A stretch of 38,446 nucleotides of DNA, taken from assembly GCA_002839435.1 (NCBI GenBank), contig PGYA01000043.1:1-38446 (forward strand), read 5' to 3'. The stretch's first letter is position 1. The number at the start of each line of letters is the position of its first letter. A program made the position numbers and the translations under genes. Below, one piece after another: positions 17,846 through 26,370 of this stretch. The notes beneath the pieces were generated by a model, which was given only the letters and a program-made list of their open reading frames with translations, had not been told where the DNA came from and ran no database searches. The DNA is from Candidatus Riflebacteria bacterium HGW-Riflebacteria-2. GTDB lineage: Bacteria; Muiribacteriota; Ozemobacteria; Ozemobacterales; Ozemobacteraceae.

Positions 17846-19315
17846 ATGACCACGTCAACGCATTTTAGACATTCTACCCATCACGCACCACACACACCAG
17901 TAAGAGCCCGCGAAAACACGCACACAGCAAACTCTGCACCTGTAACAACCAGGGTAACTGCAGAAACAGAAAAGACTGTGACCAGCACCGGGATCGCTCC
18001 CATTTTTACAGCACTTCATAGCGACCTGCAGAACGCAATCAAGCGTGTCGGTTTCACAACCCCGACTCCGATTCAGCAGAGCGCAATTCCGCTGGCCATG
18101 AACGGTCGCGATATTCTCGCCAGTTCAATGACCGGAAGCGGCAAAACCGCAGCCTTTCTGCTGCCAATCATGCATCGCATCATCGCCAGCCGCGAAAATG
18201 AAAAGCAAACTACCGGCCGTATCACCCCGAAAATCCGGGCATTGATTCTCACACCAACCCGTGAGCTGGCCGCTCAGATCTGTCAGCATTTCAATGATCT
18301 GGCACAGTGCAGCGATCTCAGCTGTGCCGCTATTTTCGGCGGAGTAAGCATGCCCCCACAGGAAAGAGCCTTCAGACACGCTGTTGATATCATGGTTGCC
18401 ACTCCAGGCCGCCTGCTCGACCATTGTTCCAGAGAATACGGCAAAATGCCGCACCTCGAATATCTCGTGCTCGACGAAGCTGATCGCATGCTCGATATGG
18501 GCTTTCTGCCAGATATCAGGCGCGTAATGAAAGTTTTGCCAGCCCGCCCGCGACAGACCCTGTTGTTTTCAGCAACTTTGCCGGCGCCCATCGTTGTTCT
18601 CGCAAAAGATATGCTGAACAACCCGGCATCAGTCGATATCGAACGCCCGCAGATCACTGCTACCGGCATTGAACACAAGGCCTTTAAAGTTGCCGATAAC
18701 CTCAAGCAAGAATTGCTGATAAATATTATCGATCAGCACCAGATTCGCAGCGCAATCATCTTTACCCGCACCAAGCATCGCGCTAAACGTCTCGCTCAGT
18801 TCCTTGATCGCAAAAACGTAGCAACCGACTGCATTCACGGTAATCGCAGCCAGCTGCAGCGCACCAAAGCGCTCGAAGATTTCCGTAATGGCAAAGTAAG
18901 AGTTCTGGTTGCTACCGATATCGCTTCGCGTGGCATCGACGTCGAAGCAATTTCGCACGTCATCAATTTTGATGTTCCGCACATCGTTGATGATTATGTG
19001 CACCGCGCTGGCCGCACCGCCCGTGCCAACATGACCGGTTATTCTTTTACCCTGGTTTCTGCTGACGAAATGTATGATTTTGGTCAGATCGAGCGCAGTA
19101 TCAAAACGCGCATCGAACATGTCAAACTCGAAAATTTTGATTACAGCGCAAAGCCTGCCGAATCTCTCGAAATCCCCATAGCTCAGCGCATCGCTGAGAT
19201 CCGCGCCTATAAATCAGCCTGCCGCGCCCGCGCCGCCGCCAAAATGCAGCGCAAAGGCCAGCAGCCAATGACGGCCGCAGCTCCCAAACCGAGCCGCTCC
19301 TACCGTAAATACTGA
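17846..19315 (+). CDS. DEAD-box ATP-dependent RNA helicase, RhlE-like
   Basis: A 489-residue helicase with every family motif in order: Q motif (FTTPTPIQQSAIP), motif I (TGSGKT), Ia (PTRELAAQ), Ib (TPGRLLD), II (VLDEADRMLD), III (SAT), IV (IIFTRTKHRA), V (ATDIASRGIDV) and VI (HRAGRTAR). It unwinds short RNA duplexes in ribosome assembly, RNA decay or cold adaptation. The basic C-terminal tail (~40 residues) fits an RNA-binding extension like that of RhlE. The N-terminal ~60 residues are rich in Thr and His and look disordered. I start at ATG 17846; the frame is open back to 17669, but that extension overlaps the predicted promoter and is Cys/Phe-rich without a ribosome site. It stands alone and ends at a strong terminator. 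Which helicase subgroup it belongs to is not certain. Confidence 0.95.
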   Translation: MTTSTHFRHSTHHAPHTPVRARENTHTANSAPVTTRVTAETEKTVTSTGIAPIFTALHSDLQNAIKRVGFTTPTPIQQSAIPLAMNGRDILASSMTGSGKTAAFLLPIMHRIIASRENEKQTTGRITPKIRALILTPTRELAAQICQHFNDLAQCSDLSCAAIFGGVSMPPQERAFRHAVDIMVATPGRLLDHCSREYGKMPHLEYLVLDEADRMLDMGFLPDIRRVMKVLPARPRQTLLFSATLPAPIVVLAKDMLNNPASVDIERPQITATGIEHKAFKVADNLKQELLINIIDQHQIRSAIIFTRTKHRAKRLAQFLDRKNVATDCIHGNRSQLQRTKALEDFRNGKVRVLVATDIASRGIDVEAISHVINFDVPHIVDDYVHRAGRTARANMTGYSFTLVSADEMYDFGQIERSIKTRIEHVKLENFDYSAKPAESLEIPIAQRIAEIRAYKSACRARAAAKMQRKGQQPMTAAAPKPSRSYRKY

Positions 19316-19330
19316 TCTGATATAAAGAAT

Positions 19331-19370
19331 CGGGCTGTTGCACCAAAAGTGCAACAGCCCGATTTTTCTT
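19331..19370 (+). terminator. Rho-independent terminator of the helicase gene
   Basis: A perfect 13-base-pair stem, 19331-19343 with 19349-19361, surrounds the five-base loop CAAAA and is followed by TTTTT at 19363-19367. It sits 15 bases past the stop codon, and may also stop the leftward ankyrin transcript, though it has only a poor A run on the other side. Confidence 0.92.
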
Positions 19371-19388
19371 TAGGCAATAATTACAGCA

Positions 19389-20813
19389 TTACCTGCTGCT
19401 GAAGGCTTTGAGGCAGTTTTTTGATTTGAGTTCGCGGGCGATTTGCCTTGGCGTCTTGCCGGCTTTGGTTTTTATATCGGGATTGCCACCCCTGGCTATG
19501 CAGATTTTTGCCAGAGCTTCGTTGTCGTTGAAAGCGGCCTGATGCAGCAGGGTGTGCCCCTGTTTGTCAGATGTGTCGATGTCGGCACCTTCATTTACCA
19601 GCAGCGTAATCAGCGCAGAACCCCACGCCGGCGCGATGTTTTCGGTGAACAGCAGACCGGTCGCACGCAGTGGCGTTTCGCCGTCGTTGTTGCGGTGATG
19701 AATGTCAGCGCCGGCTCTGATCAACCTGATTGCCAGCTTTTCGTCTGCTTCGCGCGTGGCAAGGTGGTGCAGGGCAGTCCAACCTTTGGCGTCGGCCCGG
19801 CCAGCGTCGGCTCCGGCAGCGAGAAGAAGCTCGGCTATTTCGAGGTTGGCAGCCTGCATCAGCATGGTTATACCGGAATCGTCAACAACCGAATCTGCAT
19901 CGAGTCCCTTGCCGAGCAATTCTTTGACGGTGTCGGCATCGCCGCTGGAAACTGCTGCCGACAGCTGCATCAGATCGTTCATGTAATTGTCGAAGCTGAG
20001 ATTTTGCGTGTGCTGGTCGAGCTCGTCAGCAGACATATTGAACAGGTTCGCGCCGGGTGATGTGGGCAAACCGAGTGCTGGTTCACCCTTGCCGGCTACT
20101 TTTGCGTTGGTGCTTTTGCGTGCCAGTTCGTTGGCAACGGCAGAGCCGGCCGGAGCATAGCTCATTGCTGACTTTGTGTCTTTGTTCTGCAGGCCAGGAT
20201 TGGCGCCTCTTGAAATCAGCAGCTTGACCACAGGCAGGTCGTTATTGCGACAGGCAGTCATCAGCGGGGTTTCCATCGAATCATCAAAGCTGTCGATATA
20301 AGCTCCCCTGTCGAGAAGCACTCGAACCGTTGTCAGAAGCTGCTCTGATTTATCTGGTTTGCCGCTGTAAAGCATGACGACGCGGTTGAGGACATAGTTC
20401 ATATTGTATTCATGATTAGGATCCGCGCCATATACAAGTAACAGTGGCACAACCTCAGCAAAACTATTATTATCAGCAGCTTCGACCAGCGCATGGTTGA
20501 GCGCCTGTTTTTCGCCTGTCAGGGCGCAGCCTTCCAGCACCTGCCTGACGATTTCGGCAGTGCCGTAACGCGATACTTGCCTGATATAATGAGCTGCATT
20601 ATTTCTTATCGCCTCTTTCAGCTTTGCTCCACCACTTTTGAGAACTCTGGCAACCTCGGCGGCCCGGTTGTTCGTAATAGCATCATTGAGATTTTTTTCC
20701 AGGTCACTGGCAACGCTGTTTGCGCTAATGCATAGTAGTAACAGCATCAGCGGAAGAATGGCGTAAGAAAGTTTTACAAAATAGACTTTTCTGGATATAA
20801 GGTTTGTTTTCAT
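19389..20813 (-). CDS. Exported ankyrin-repeat protein
   Basis: A 474-residue protein with a signal peptide (LSYAILPLMLLLLCISANSVAS) followed by two groups of ankyrin repeats. The first group includes VVPLLLVYGADPN, RVLLDRGAYIDS and ETPLMTACRNNDLPVVKLLISRGANP in order; the second starts near residue 285 with DTVKELLGKGLDADS and runs through GWTALHHLATREADEKLAIR, GETPLRATGL, GADIDTSDKQGHTLLHQAAF and GKTPRQIA. A linker at ~230-275 separates them. Ankyrin domains bind proteins, so in the periplasm it is likely an adaptor, but no partner is known. The start is ATG 20813, six bases after GGAGG; an in-frame ATG at 20837 has no ribosome site and lies before that GGAGG. Confidence 0.85.
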   Translation of the reverse strand: MKTNLISRKVYFVKLSYAILPLMLLLLCISANSVASDLEKNLNDAITNNRAAEVARVLKSGGAKLKEAIRNNAAHYIRQVSRYGTAEIVRQVLEGCALTGEKQALNHALVEAADNNSFAEVVPLLLVYGADPNHEYNMNYVLNRVVMLYSGKPDKSEQLLTTVRVLLDRGAYIDSFDDSMETPLMTACRNNDLPVVKLLISRGANPGLQNKDTKSAMSYAPAGSAVANELARKSTNAKVAGKGEPALGLPTSPGANLFNMSADELDQHTQNLSFDNYMNDLMQLSAAVSSGDADTVKELLGKGLDADSVVDDSGITMLMQAANLEIAELLLAAGADAGRADAKGWTALHHLATREADEKLAIRLIRAGADIHHRNNDGETPLRATGLLFTENIAPAWGSALITLLVNEGADIDTSDKQGHTLLHQAAFNDNEALAKICIARGGNPDIKTKAGKTPRQIARELKSKNCLKAFSSR

Positions 20814-20842
20814 CAGGTTCCTCCAAGATCTTTTCAAGTCTG

Positions 20843-20873
20843 ATTATACAGAGGCCTGTTAACAACATACCAA
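20843..20873 (-). promoter_or_regulatory. Candidate promoter of the ankyrin gene
   Basis: On the minus strand TTGGTA (20873-20868) and a perfect TATAAT (20848-20843) are separated by 19 bases, slightly long. Transcription would start near 20836, ahead of the GGAGG and the ATG at 20813. Confidence 0.4.
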
Positions 20874-21045
20874 TGTTTTCTTTTAGAAAAAGCATCTGCA
20901 CAAATTTTGTAACTTTGCTACCAGCCGATTTTGCCTGATATGGCCACTATTTGCTGATCGAAATGTTACTTATTTGGGGTAGATTTAAAGCAAGGTAGTG
21001 TGATAGATTAATTTTAGAAGGTTTTAATTCTTGTCGGAGGTTACC

Positions 21046-22134
21046 GTGTTTATGCGAAAAGTTTTGTGCGTGCTGGCGTTGATTCTTTGTTTGAGCTCAT
21101 CGCTGCTGGCCCAGACCCCAGTGGCCTGGAAGGAGCTTTTCCCTCTCGGGCTTGTTAACAGTGATGGAAAAGAAGTCTCGCTCGAAACCTTGAACGGAAA
21201 ATACATCGGCATTTACTTCGCTGGTCAGTGGTGCAGCGGCTGTCGAGCCTTTTCACCGCAGCTTGTTTCATTTCGCAACAACCACGCTGAGCAGTTTGAA
21301 GTCGTTTACGTCAGCTCAGATAAAAACAAAGCGGCCCAGTTCGCATATATGAAAGAAGTCGGTATGCCATGGCCGACTCTTGAATTCCGTTCGAAGCCGG
21401 CATTGGCACTGAAATCAAGATTCGAAGTCACTACTATTCCGACGCTGATAGTCCTTTCGCCGACAGGTGAACTGATCACCCGCGATGGACGCGCCGACGT
21501 GCAAAATTCACCGGCTGATGCAATGGCTAAATGGCAGGGAACCACGCCTTCGCCGCTGCCATACTCGTTTGCCGCATCTGCAAATGCTGGCGGATCAGAC
21601 CGGCTGGCTCATCTCGACCGCCAGGTCATCGACGAAGTGAATACTCTTCGGGCGATTCCCAAACAGGGCTGGATAAAAGGAACGGTCGGCGGCAAAGAAT
21701 ATTTTGTCGCTTTCGATCGCACCGCCTGGACAATTAAGGGAAATGTCGGCGATAAACCAATTGATATTAAGATAGATCATGACAAGAAGACTATTCAGGG
21801 TTATACGCATGATTCTGGCGTAGATCTGACTTTTACATGGTCTACCGAAGAATACGGCCTTGAAGGCGACGTCTATGGTTACCCATACTGGCTCACCATT
21901 AACTGGCCTACCGGAAATGCCATGGGCGGCCTCAGCTGCTCGATGCTCGAGTTCAACTGGGATATGGATACTGGTGTTATCACAGGCTTTCTGGCTGATC
22001 GCAAAGCCGATATGAAATATGATAAGGTTACCGGCCGGCTGAGCGGCGATTTCTTCAACCGCAAGCTCGATCTGCAGATCACCAATCTCGACCTGCACGA
22101 TTTCATTCAGCACGCCTACCTGTTCCTGAAATAA
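21046..22134 (+). CDS. Exported thioredoxin-fold protein (nucleoredoxin/TlpA-like) with novel C-terminal domain
   Basis: A 362-residue exported protein. After a signal peptide (VLCVLALILCLSSSLLAQ) comes a thioredoxin domain at ~30-165 with the redox pair Cys63-Ser-Gly-Cys66 (FAGQWCSGCRAFSP), the YVSSDKNKAAQF segment typical of the nucleoredoxin/tryparedoxin group, and the cis-proline loop TTIPTLIV. It should reduce or isomerise disulfides in the periplasm. Residues ~190-362 form a second, beta-rich region full of Asp, Gly and Trp (for example GYPYWLTINWPTG) that I cannot assign. I start at GTG 21046, five bases after GGAGG; ATG 21052 is the alternative, and the upstream TTG 21031 lies before the ribosome site. 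It is a single-gene unit ending at a strong terminator. Confidence 0.88.
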   Translation: MFMRKVLCVLALILCLSSSLLAQTPVAWKELFPLGLVNSDGKEVSLETLNGKYIGIYFAGQWCSGCRAFSPQLVSFRNNHAEQFEVVYVSSDKNKAAQFAYMKEVGMPWPTLEFRSKPALALKSRFEVTTIPTLIVLSPTGELITRDGRADVQNSPADAMAKWQGTTPSPLPYSFAASANAGGSDRLAHLDRQVIDEVNTLRAIPKQGWIKGTVGGKEYFVAFDRTAWTIKGNVGDKPIDIKIDHDKKTIQGYTHDSGVDLTFTWSTEEYGLEGDVYGYPYWLTINWPTGNAMGGLSCSMLEFNWDMDTGVITGFLADRKADMKYDKVTGRLSGDFFNRKLDLQITNLDLHDFIQHAYLFLK

Positions 22135-22160
22135 GCTTTTCGACACAGCAGAACTTTAAA

Positions 22161-22196
22161 ACTGGCGCCGGCAGCGAATGCCGGTGCCAGTTTTTT
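22161..22196 (+). terminator. Rho-independent terminator of the thioredoxin-fold gene
   Basis: A 13-base-pair stem (22161-22173 with 22179-22191, one G-T pair) with a GCGAA loop, followed directly by TTTTT to 22196. Confidence 0.92.
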
Positions 22197-22215
22197 ACAG
22201 GCAGCATCAAGGCGT

Positions 22216-22290
22216 GATCCTGCGCGCAGTCGCAGGAGCCAGAATGGCTATGAAACATGGATTCTGCGACTTCGCTCCGCGCAGAGTGAC
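22216..22290 (+). repeat. Interspersed palindromic repeat, copy B
   Basis: Two hairpins: ATCCTGCG (22217-22224) with CGCAGGA (22231-22237), then ATTCTGCG (22261-22268) with CGCAGAGT (22280-22287). The order and the flanking GTGAC equal the reverse complement of copy A at 8113-8206, so the copies lie in opposite orientation 14 kb apart. The first loop is shorter here. Confidence 0.8.
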
Positions 22291-22317
22291 AGAGAGGATT
22301 CTGTATATCTTTGTTGG

Positions 22318-22346
22318 TTGGCAAAGAATGCAGGTGGTGCTATTAT
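22318..22346 (+). promoter_or_regulatory. Promoter of the cyclase/kinase operon
   Basis: TTGGCA (22318-22323) and TATTAT (22341-22346), each five of six to consensus, with exactly 17 bases between. Transcription would start near 22353, leaving a ~44-base leader with GGAGG at 22387. Confidence 0.7.
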
Positions 22347-22396
22347 CTTAGCAAAGCTACGCAGATGCGCAGAAATTTGTCGAGACGGAGGAAGTT

Positions 22397-25048
22397 TTGA
22401 GCGAAGCATTGCCGACGCTGAGCCGCATCATCTTTATCGATATCGTCGGGTTCAGCAAGAAGCCTTCTCATAACCAGAAGCTGCTGATCCAGGAACTGAC
22501 ACGCCTGGTGCAGAAAACTTCTGCCATCAACCAGCTCGAAAAACAGCAGCGCGTCGATCTTCCGACCGGTGACGGCATCGCCATGGCCCTGTGGGGGCCG
22601 GCGCAACTGCCGCTGCAGGCCGCGCTCGAACTTGCTGCGCTGGTGCGCCAGTACAATGCCACCTGTCCGCCTTCGCTTAAAATTGAGATCAGAACCGGCA
22701 TCAACAGCGGTGAAATTTTTACCGTCACCGATATCAACGACCGGCGCAATGTCGTCGGCGAAGGCATAAACAACACGCAGCGGGTCATGGATTTTGGTGA
22801 CAGCACGCATATTCTTGCGGCAAAGGTAATAGCTGATGAGCTTCTCGACGTTATGCCTTCTTATGCGCCTCTGTTGCACGATGCCGGCCTGTTTTACGAC
22901 AAACATAAGGTTGCGCATCATATATATAATGTTTTCGACTGGCAGAACGGCAACCCAGCCACGCCGACGCGAAATCGCGCTGCCGACGATGCTTTGCCGG
23001 CGCCGCATCTCTGGAAAACACTTCTCGACCACCTGACCTGGGAAGCTGATTTTTTGCGCCATCAATCAGCCGAGTGCACGCACCTGTTACTCGCCCTGAG
23101 CAAAATCGAGGGTGGTTTTTTCAGCAGGTCTCTGGCTGCTGCCGGGCATGATGCGACCCTGATACGTCGCTCAATGCGCAAGCAGCTGGGAAAAGGCAGC
23201 GCGGCAGCTAATCGCGAAATCACATTTTCTGCGCCGCTGCAGCAGTTGCTGGCACAGGTCTGGCAGGCCGCCGCCGGTCAGCATCGTGACATACTCGAAG
23301 AAGATTTTGTAACAGCCCTTTTGACCGGTTCTGAAAAAGATCTGGTCTGCGGTTTGCTGACATCAACGGGGGTGGACCCTGAAAGCGTGCTGCCGGTCGA
23401 ATCTTTGCTCGATGGCTTTGCCAGTCGTATCGATTCGGTCGATGTCGCCAGTATAGCCTCGTCATTTTCGCAGGCAGGTGCGGCTAGGCCGGTGGCAGAC
23501 TATAAGTCTGGTGGTTCGGCGGTGACCGCAAAGCCTGATCTTGTTGAAGAACTCGCGGAAGTAGCCGTAACCCGACCGGTTGGTCGACCGGCCGCGGCCG
23601 AAATCAAGGTGGCACTGATCGTCGAAAATGGCGCACAGCAGGGCCGGCGCTACGATTTTAGCGAGCCCGAACTTTTTATTGTCGGGCGATCACCCGATGC
23701 CAATTTTGTTCTCGACAAGTCAGATCCCTGCGTGTCACGCAAGCATTTTATGATTGAAATAGTGCCGCCGCGCTGTTACATCCGTGATTTTGGCTCTCTC
23801 AACGGTACTTTCGTTAACGACGAAAAATGTGATCAGGCTGAATTGAAAGATGGCGACAGCATCGCAGCTGGTCAAACCCGCTTTCGCGTCAGCATAAGCG
23901 CCCGCGAAAACCAGAACCTGGCGACTTGCCAGCGCTGTGGCAACCTTTTTGCGAGGCCGGGGCAGGTTTTGGCCTCGGCACTGTGCCCGGCCTGCCAGGC
24001 CGAAATAGCGCTGGAGGAGCAGGATAAATTTGCTAAAACGCGCGCGCCAGTGCTTGCCAGATGTTGTGAATGTGACGCCGATGTTGGCAGTTACGCTGCT
24101 TGTGACGGTAGAGGGCTGGAGTTGTCTGAAGTAGCGGTTTATCTGTGTCGCAACTGTTTTGGTAAAAAGCCGGGTGCCGGTTCTTTTGCCAGGGTGGGTT
24201 CGTATCAGCTTCTACAGGAACTCGGTAAAGGCGGAATGGGCGCGGTTTATCTGGTCTGGAACCCCGATACCTGCCGTCTCGGCGCCTTGAAGCGCATTCT
24301 GCTGCCAGAACCGGATGCGCAGGTGGCAAGACGTTTCATTCGAGAAATGCGCATTATGAGCGGGCTGTCGCACCCCAATCTGGTGCGTTTGTATGAAGAC
24401 GGCGTGCACGAAGGTTCACCCTATTTTATTTCAGAATACCTTGCCGGTGGCTGTTTGAGCCGGTATCTTGCCAAAAAGGGTGGTCGGCTGGGGATTAACG
24501 AGGCGGTCATCCTTGCCTGTGACATACTCGACGGTCTCGAGTTTTTTCATGTTTCAGGCAATATTCATCGCGATATCAAGCCGTCGAACATTCTGCTGGC
24601 AGGCGCTGCTGGCAAGACTCAGATGGTTGCCAAAATCGCTGATTTCGGGCTGGCAAAAAGTTTTGTTAACGTCGGCGGAACCCGCCTGACACGCGCCAGC
24701 GAGTTTGCCGGTTCGCTGTATTTTACGCCGCCTGAGCAGATACTCAATTTTGCCCGCACCGGCCCGGCGGCCGATATATATTCTACCGGTGTGACCCTTT
24801 ATCAGCTTTTGACCGGCAGTCTGCCCTATGATTTTGGCGGCGGCGGCGCAAGTTCGAAGAGTCTCAAAGACTCTATGCTGACAGTTCTTGAAGAACCTGT
24901 AATTCCGGTCAGACAGCGTTGCGCCCAAATCGAAACTTCGCTTGCCGCGATAGTTGAAAAGGCAATCGCCAAAAAAGCCGAAGAGCGTTATGCTTCGGCG
25001 AAGGCTTTTAAAGACGAACTGCAACATTATCTGGGAACGCTCTCATGA
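22397..25048 (+). CDS. Cyclase / Clp_N / FHA / zinc-ribbon / Ser-Thr kinase fusion
   Basis: An 883-residue cytosolic signalling protein with five modules. Residues 1-185 are a class III cyclase domain: metal ligands Asp15 and Asp59 (spacing 44, as in adenylyl cyclases), Asn125 and Arg129 at the transition-state sites, but Leu55 in place of the base-reading Lys. Residues ~205-335 resemble the two-repeat Clp N-domain (ECTHLLLALSKIEGG, then DFVTALLTGSEKDLVCGLL). Residues ~404-500 are an FHA domain (GRS 430-432, SRKH 447-450, NGT 469-471), which binds phosphothreonine. Cys pairs 511/514, 530/533, 556-559 and 584/587 form zinc ribbons. Residues ~602-880 are a Hanks-type kinase with Lys632, His724-Arg-Asp726, Lys728, Asn731 and Asp749 of DFG all present. 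The TTG start is five bases after GGAGG. The stop overlaps the next kinase gene by four bases. Confidence 0.93.
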   Translation: MSEALPTLSRIIFIDIVGFSKKPSHNQKLLIQELTRLVQKTSAINQLEKQQRVDLPTGDGIAMALWGPAQLPLQAALELAALVRQYNATCPPSLKIEIRTGINSGEIFTVTDINDRRNVVGEGINNTQRVMDFGDSTHILAAKVIADELLDVMPSYAPLLHDAGLFYDKHKVAHHIYNVFDWQNGNPATPTRNRAADDALPAPHLWKTLLDHLTWEADFLRHQSAECTHLLLALSKIEGGFFSRSLAAAGHDATLIRRSMRKQLGKGSAAANREITFSAPLQQLLAQVWQAAAGQHRDILEEDFVTALLTGSEKDLVCGLLTSTGVDPESVLPVESLLDGFASRIDSVDVASIASSFSQAGAARPVADYKSGGSAVTAKPDLVEELAEVAVTRPVGRPAAAEIKVALIVENGAQQGRRYDFSEPELFIVGRSPDANFVLDKSDPCVSRKHFMIEIVPPRCYIRDFGSLNGTFVNDEKCDQAELKDGDSIAAGQTRFRVSISARENQNLATCQRCGNLFARPGQVLASALCPACQAEIALEEQDKFAKTRAPVLARCCECDADVGSYAACDGRGLELSEVAVYLCRNCFGKKPGAGSFARVGSYQLLQELGKGGMGAVYLVWNPDTCRLGALKRILLPEPDAQVARRFIREMRIMSGLSHPNLVRLYEDGVHEGSPYFISEYLAGGCLSRYLAKKGGRLGINEAVILACDILDGLEFFHVSGNIHRDIKPSNILLAGAAGKTQMVAKIADFGLAKSFVNVGGTRLTRASEFAGSLYFTPPEQILNFARTGPAADIYSTGVTLYQLLTGSLPYDFGGGGASSKSLKDSMLTVLEEPVIPVRQRCAQIETSLAAIVEKAIAKKAEERYASAKAFKDELQHYLGTLS

Positions 25049-26358
25049 AAAAGTGCCGGTTCTGTGCTGAAGAGATTCAGGACGATGCTATAAAATGCCG
25101 TTTCTGTGGTGAGTTTGTCAGCCAGAGCAATGTATTTAACGGAATCGGCCCCGGCGACACAGTTGACGGCTTCAAGATCGCGAGAGAGATCGGGCGCGGC
25201 GGTATGGCAATTGTCTATCTGGCCGCTGACAGTCGCCTCGATCGCAATGTTGCTCTCAAGGTGCTGCCGCCGAACCTGATTCACGACGAACAGTTGTGTC
25301 GCCGCTTCCAGAAAGAAGCGCGTCTGGCTGCAAGTATGACACACCCGAACATCGTGCCGATTTATTCGGTCGGTGAATCGTCACTTAAACAGCCATATAT
25401 CGCCATGGCGTTCATGCATGGTGGCACCTTGTCCGCACGTATCAAAAGTGGCCCCCTGCCGATCAGGCAGGCTGTCGGCATAGTTGCCGGTATACTTGGC
25501 GGGCTGGGTTACGCTCACGACAAAGGCGTTATTCATCGCGATATAAAGCCTGACAATATACTGTTCTCTGATGCCGGCCAGCCGGTAATCGCCGATTTTG
25601 GCATCGCGGCCGCAGCGCAGGGCAGTAAAACTGCAACAAATCTCAGTATCAGCATCGGTACGCCACTCTACATGAGCCCTGAACAATTCAAAGGTGAGTC
25701 AGTCGACTGCCGCAGCGACATATATTCGACCGGGGCTTTGTTATATCAGGTTCTCACCGGCGAACCGCCATTCCGACGTGCGGACCTGCCCGGTCTTATG
25801 TACGAACACATGACGGTAGCTCCGACGTCGCCAGCCGAAAAGCGCCCGGAAATTCCCGAGTCTCTCAGTCTGGCAATAATGAAAGCGCTTGCCAAGGCTC
25901 CGGCTGACCGCTTTCAGACTGCGGCCGAATTCCTTGCGGCAATTGAGGCTGTTTCAGGTAGAACTGAATTTACCCAGCCGGTAATCGACGAAGTAATGGC
26001 GACACAGCCAGTCGTCGGCGTGCAGCCACGCGCGACTGGCGCAACCCCGATAGCGCGTGACGCCGCCGATTTCGCAACAGTAGAGTCGGTTTCTCTGCCC
26101 TCGGCAGTAGCTGGCAGGGCTTTGGCAACCGCAGGGCATGCCTCGGCAATTGCTGCTGGAAATAGAAGCGCGGCGGCAGATCGCTCTGTATTGTCGGGTC
26201 ACCATGCCGTCGCCACCAATGGTTTTGCTGAATCTGGAGCGGTAGCATCTCAGCATCTGACGCCAGTTGCGCCGCGAGCTGGTTTGATTTTGTATATTGC
26301 CGGGTTACTGATTTATCTGGTACTCCTGGTTACTGTGTTTGCGGAGAAATATATTTAA
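25045..26358 (+). CDS. Zinc-ribbon Ser/Thr protein kinase with C-terminal membrane anchor
   Basis: A 437-residue Hanks-type kinase. The N-terminus is a small zinc ribbon (Cys4-x2-Cys7 and Cys18-x2-Cys21). The kinase domain, ~42-310, has the glycine loop GRGGMAIVY, Lys72, His164-Arg-Asp166, Lys168, Asn171 and Asp184 of DFG, so it should be active. Then comes an Ala/Val-rich linker of ~100 residues and one membrane helix at ~411-432 (LILYIAGLLIYLVLLVTVF) only a few residues from the end, giving a tail-anchored cytosolic kinase. There is no PASTA or other external sensor. ATGA overlap with the previous gene implies coupled translation and a shared pathway. The two membrane proteins that follow may supply the sensing part or be its substrates. 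Confidence 0.93.
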   Translation: MKKCRFCAEEIQDDAIKCRFCGEFVSQSNVFNGIGPGDTVDGFKIAREIGRGGMAIVYLAADSRLDRNVALKVLPPNLIHDEQLCRRFQKEARLAASMTHPNIVPIYSVGESSLKQPYIAMAFMHGGTLSARIKSGPLPIRQAVGIVAGILGGLGYAHDKGVIHRDIKPDNILFSDAGQPVIADFGIAAAAQGSKTATNLSISIGTPLYMSPEQFKGESVDCRSDIYSTGALLYQVLTGEPPFRRADLPGLMYEHMTVAPTSPAEKRPEIPESLSLAIMKALAKAPADRFQTAAEFLAAIEAVSGRTEFTQPVIDEVMATQPVVGVQPRATGATPIARDAADFATVESVSLPSAVAGRALATAGHASAIAAGNRSAAADRSVLSGHHAVATNGFAESGAVASQHLTPVAPRAGLILYIAGLLIYLVLLVTVFAEKYI

Positions 26359-26370
26359 TAGCAGGAAAGT

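Noticed and set aside
19443..20060. 205-residue open frame antisense to the ankyrin gene
   Set aside because: Its composition mirrors the ankyrin repeats on the other strand, and it has no start signals or recognisable domain.
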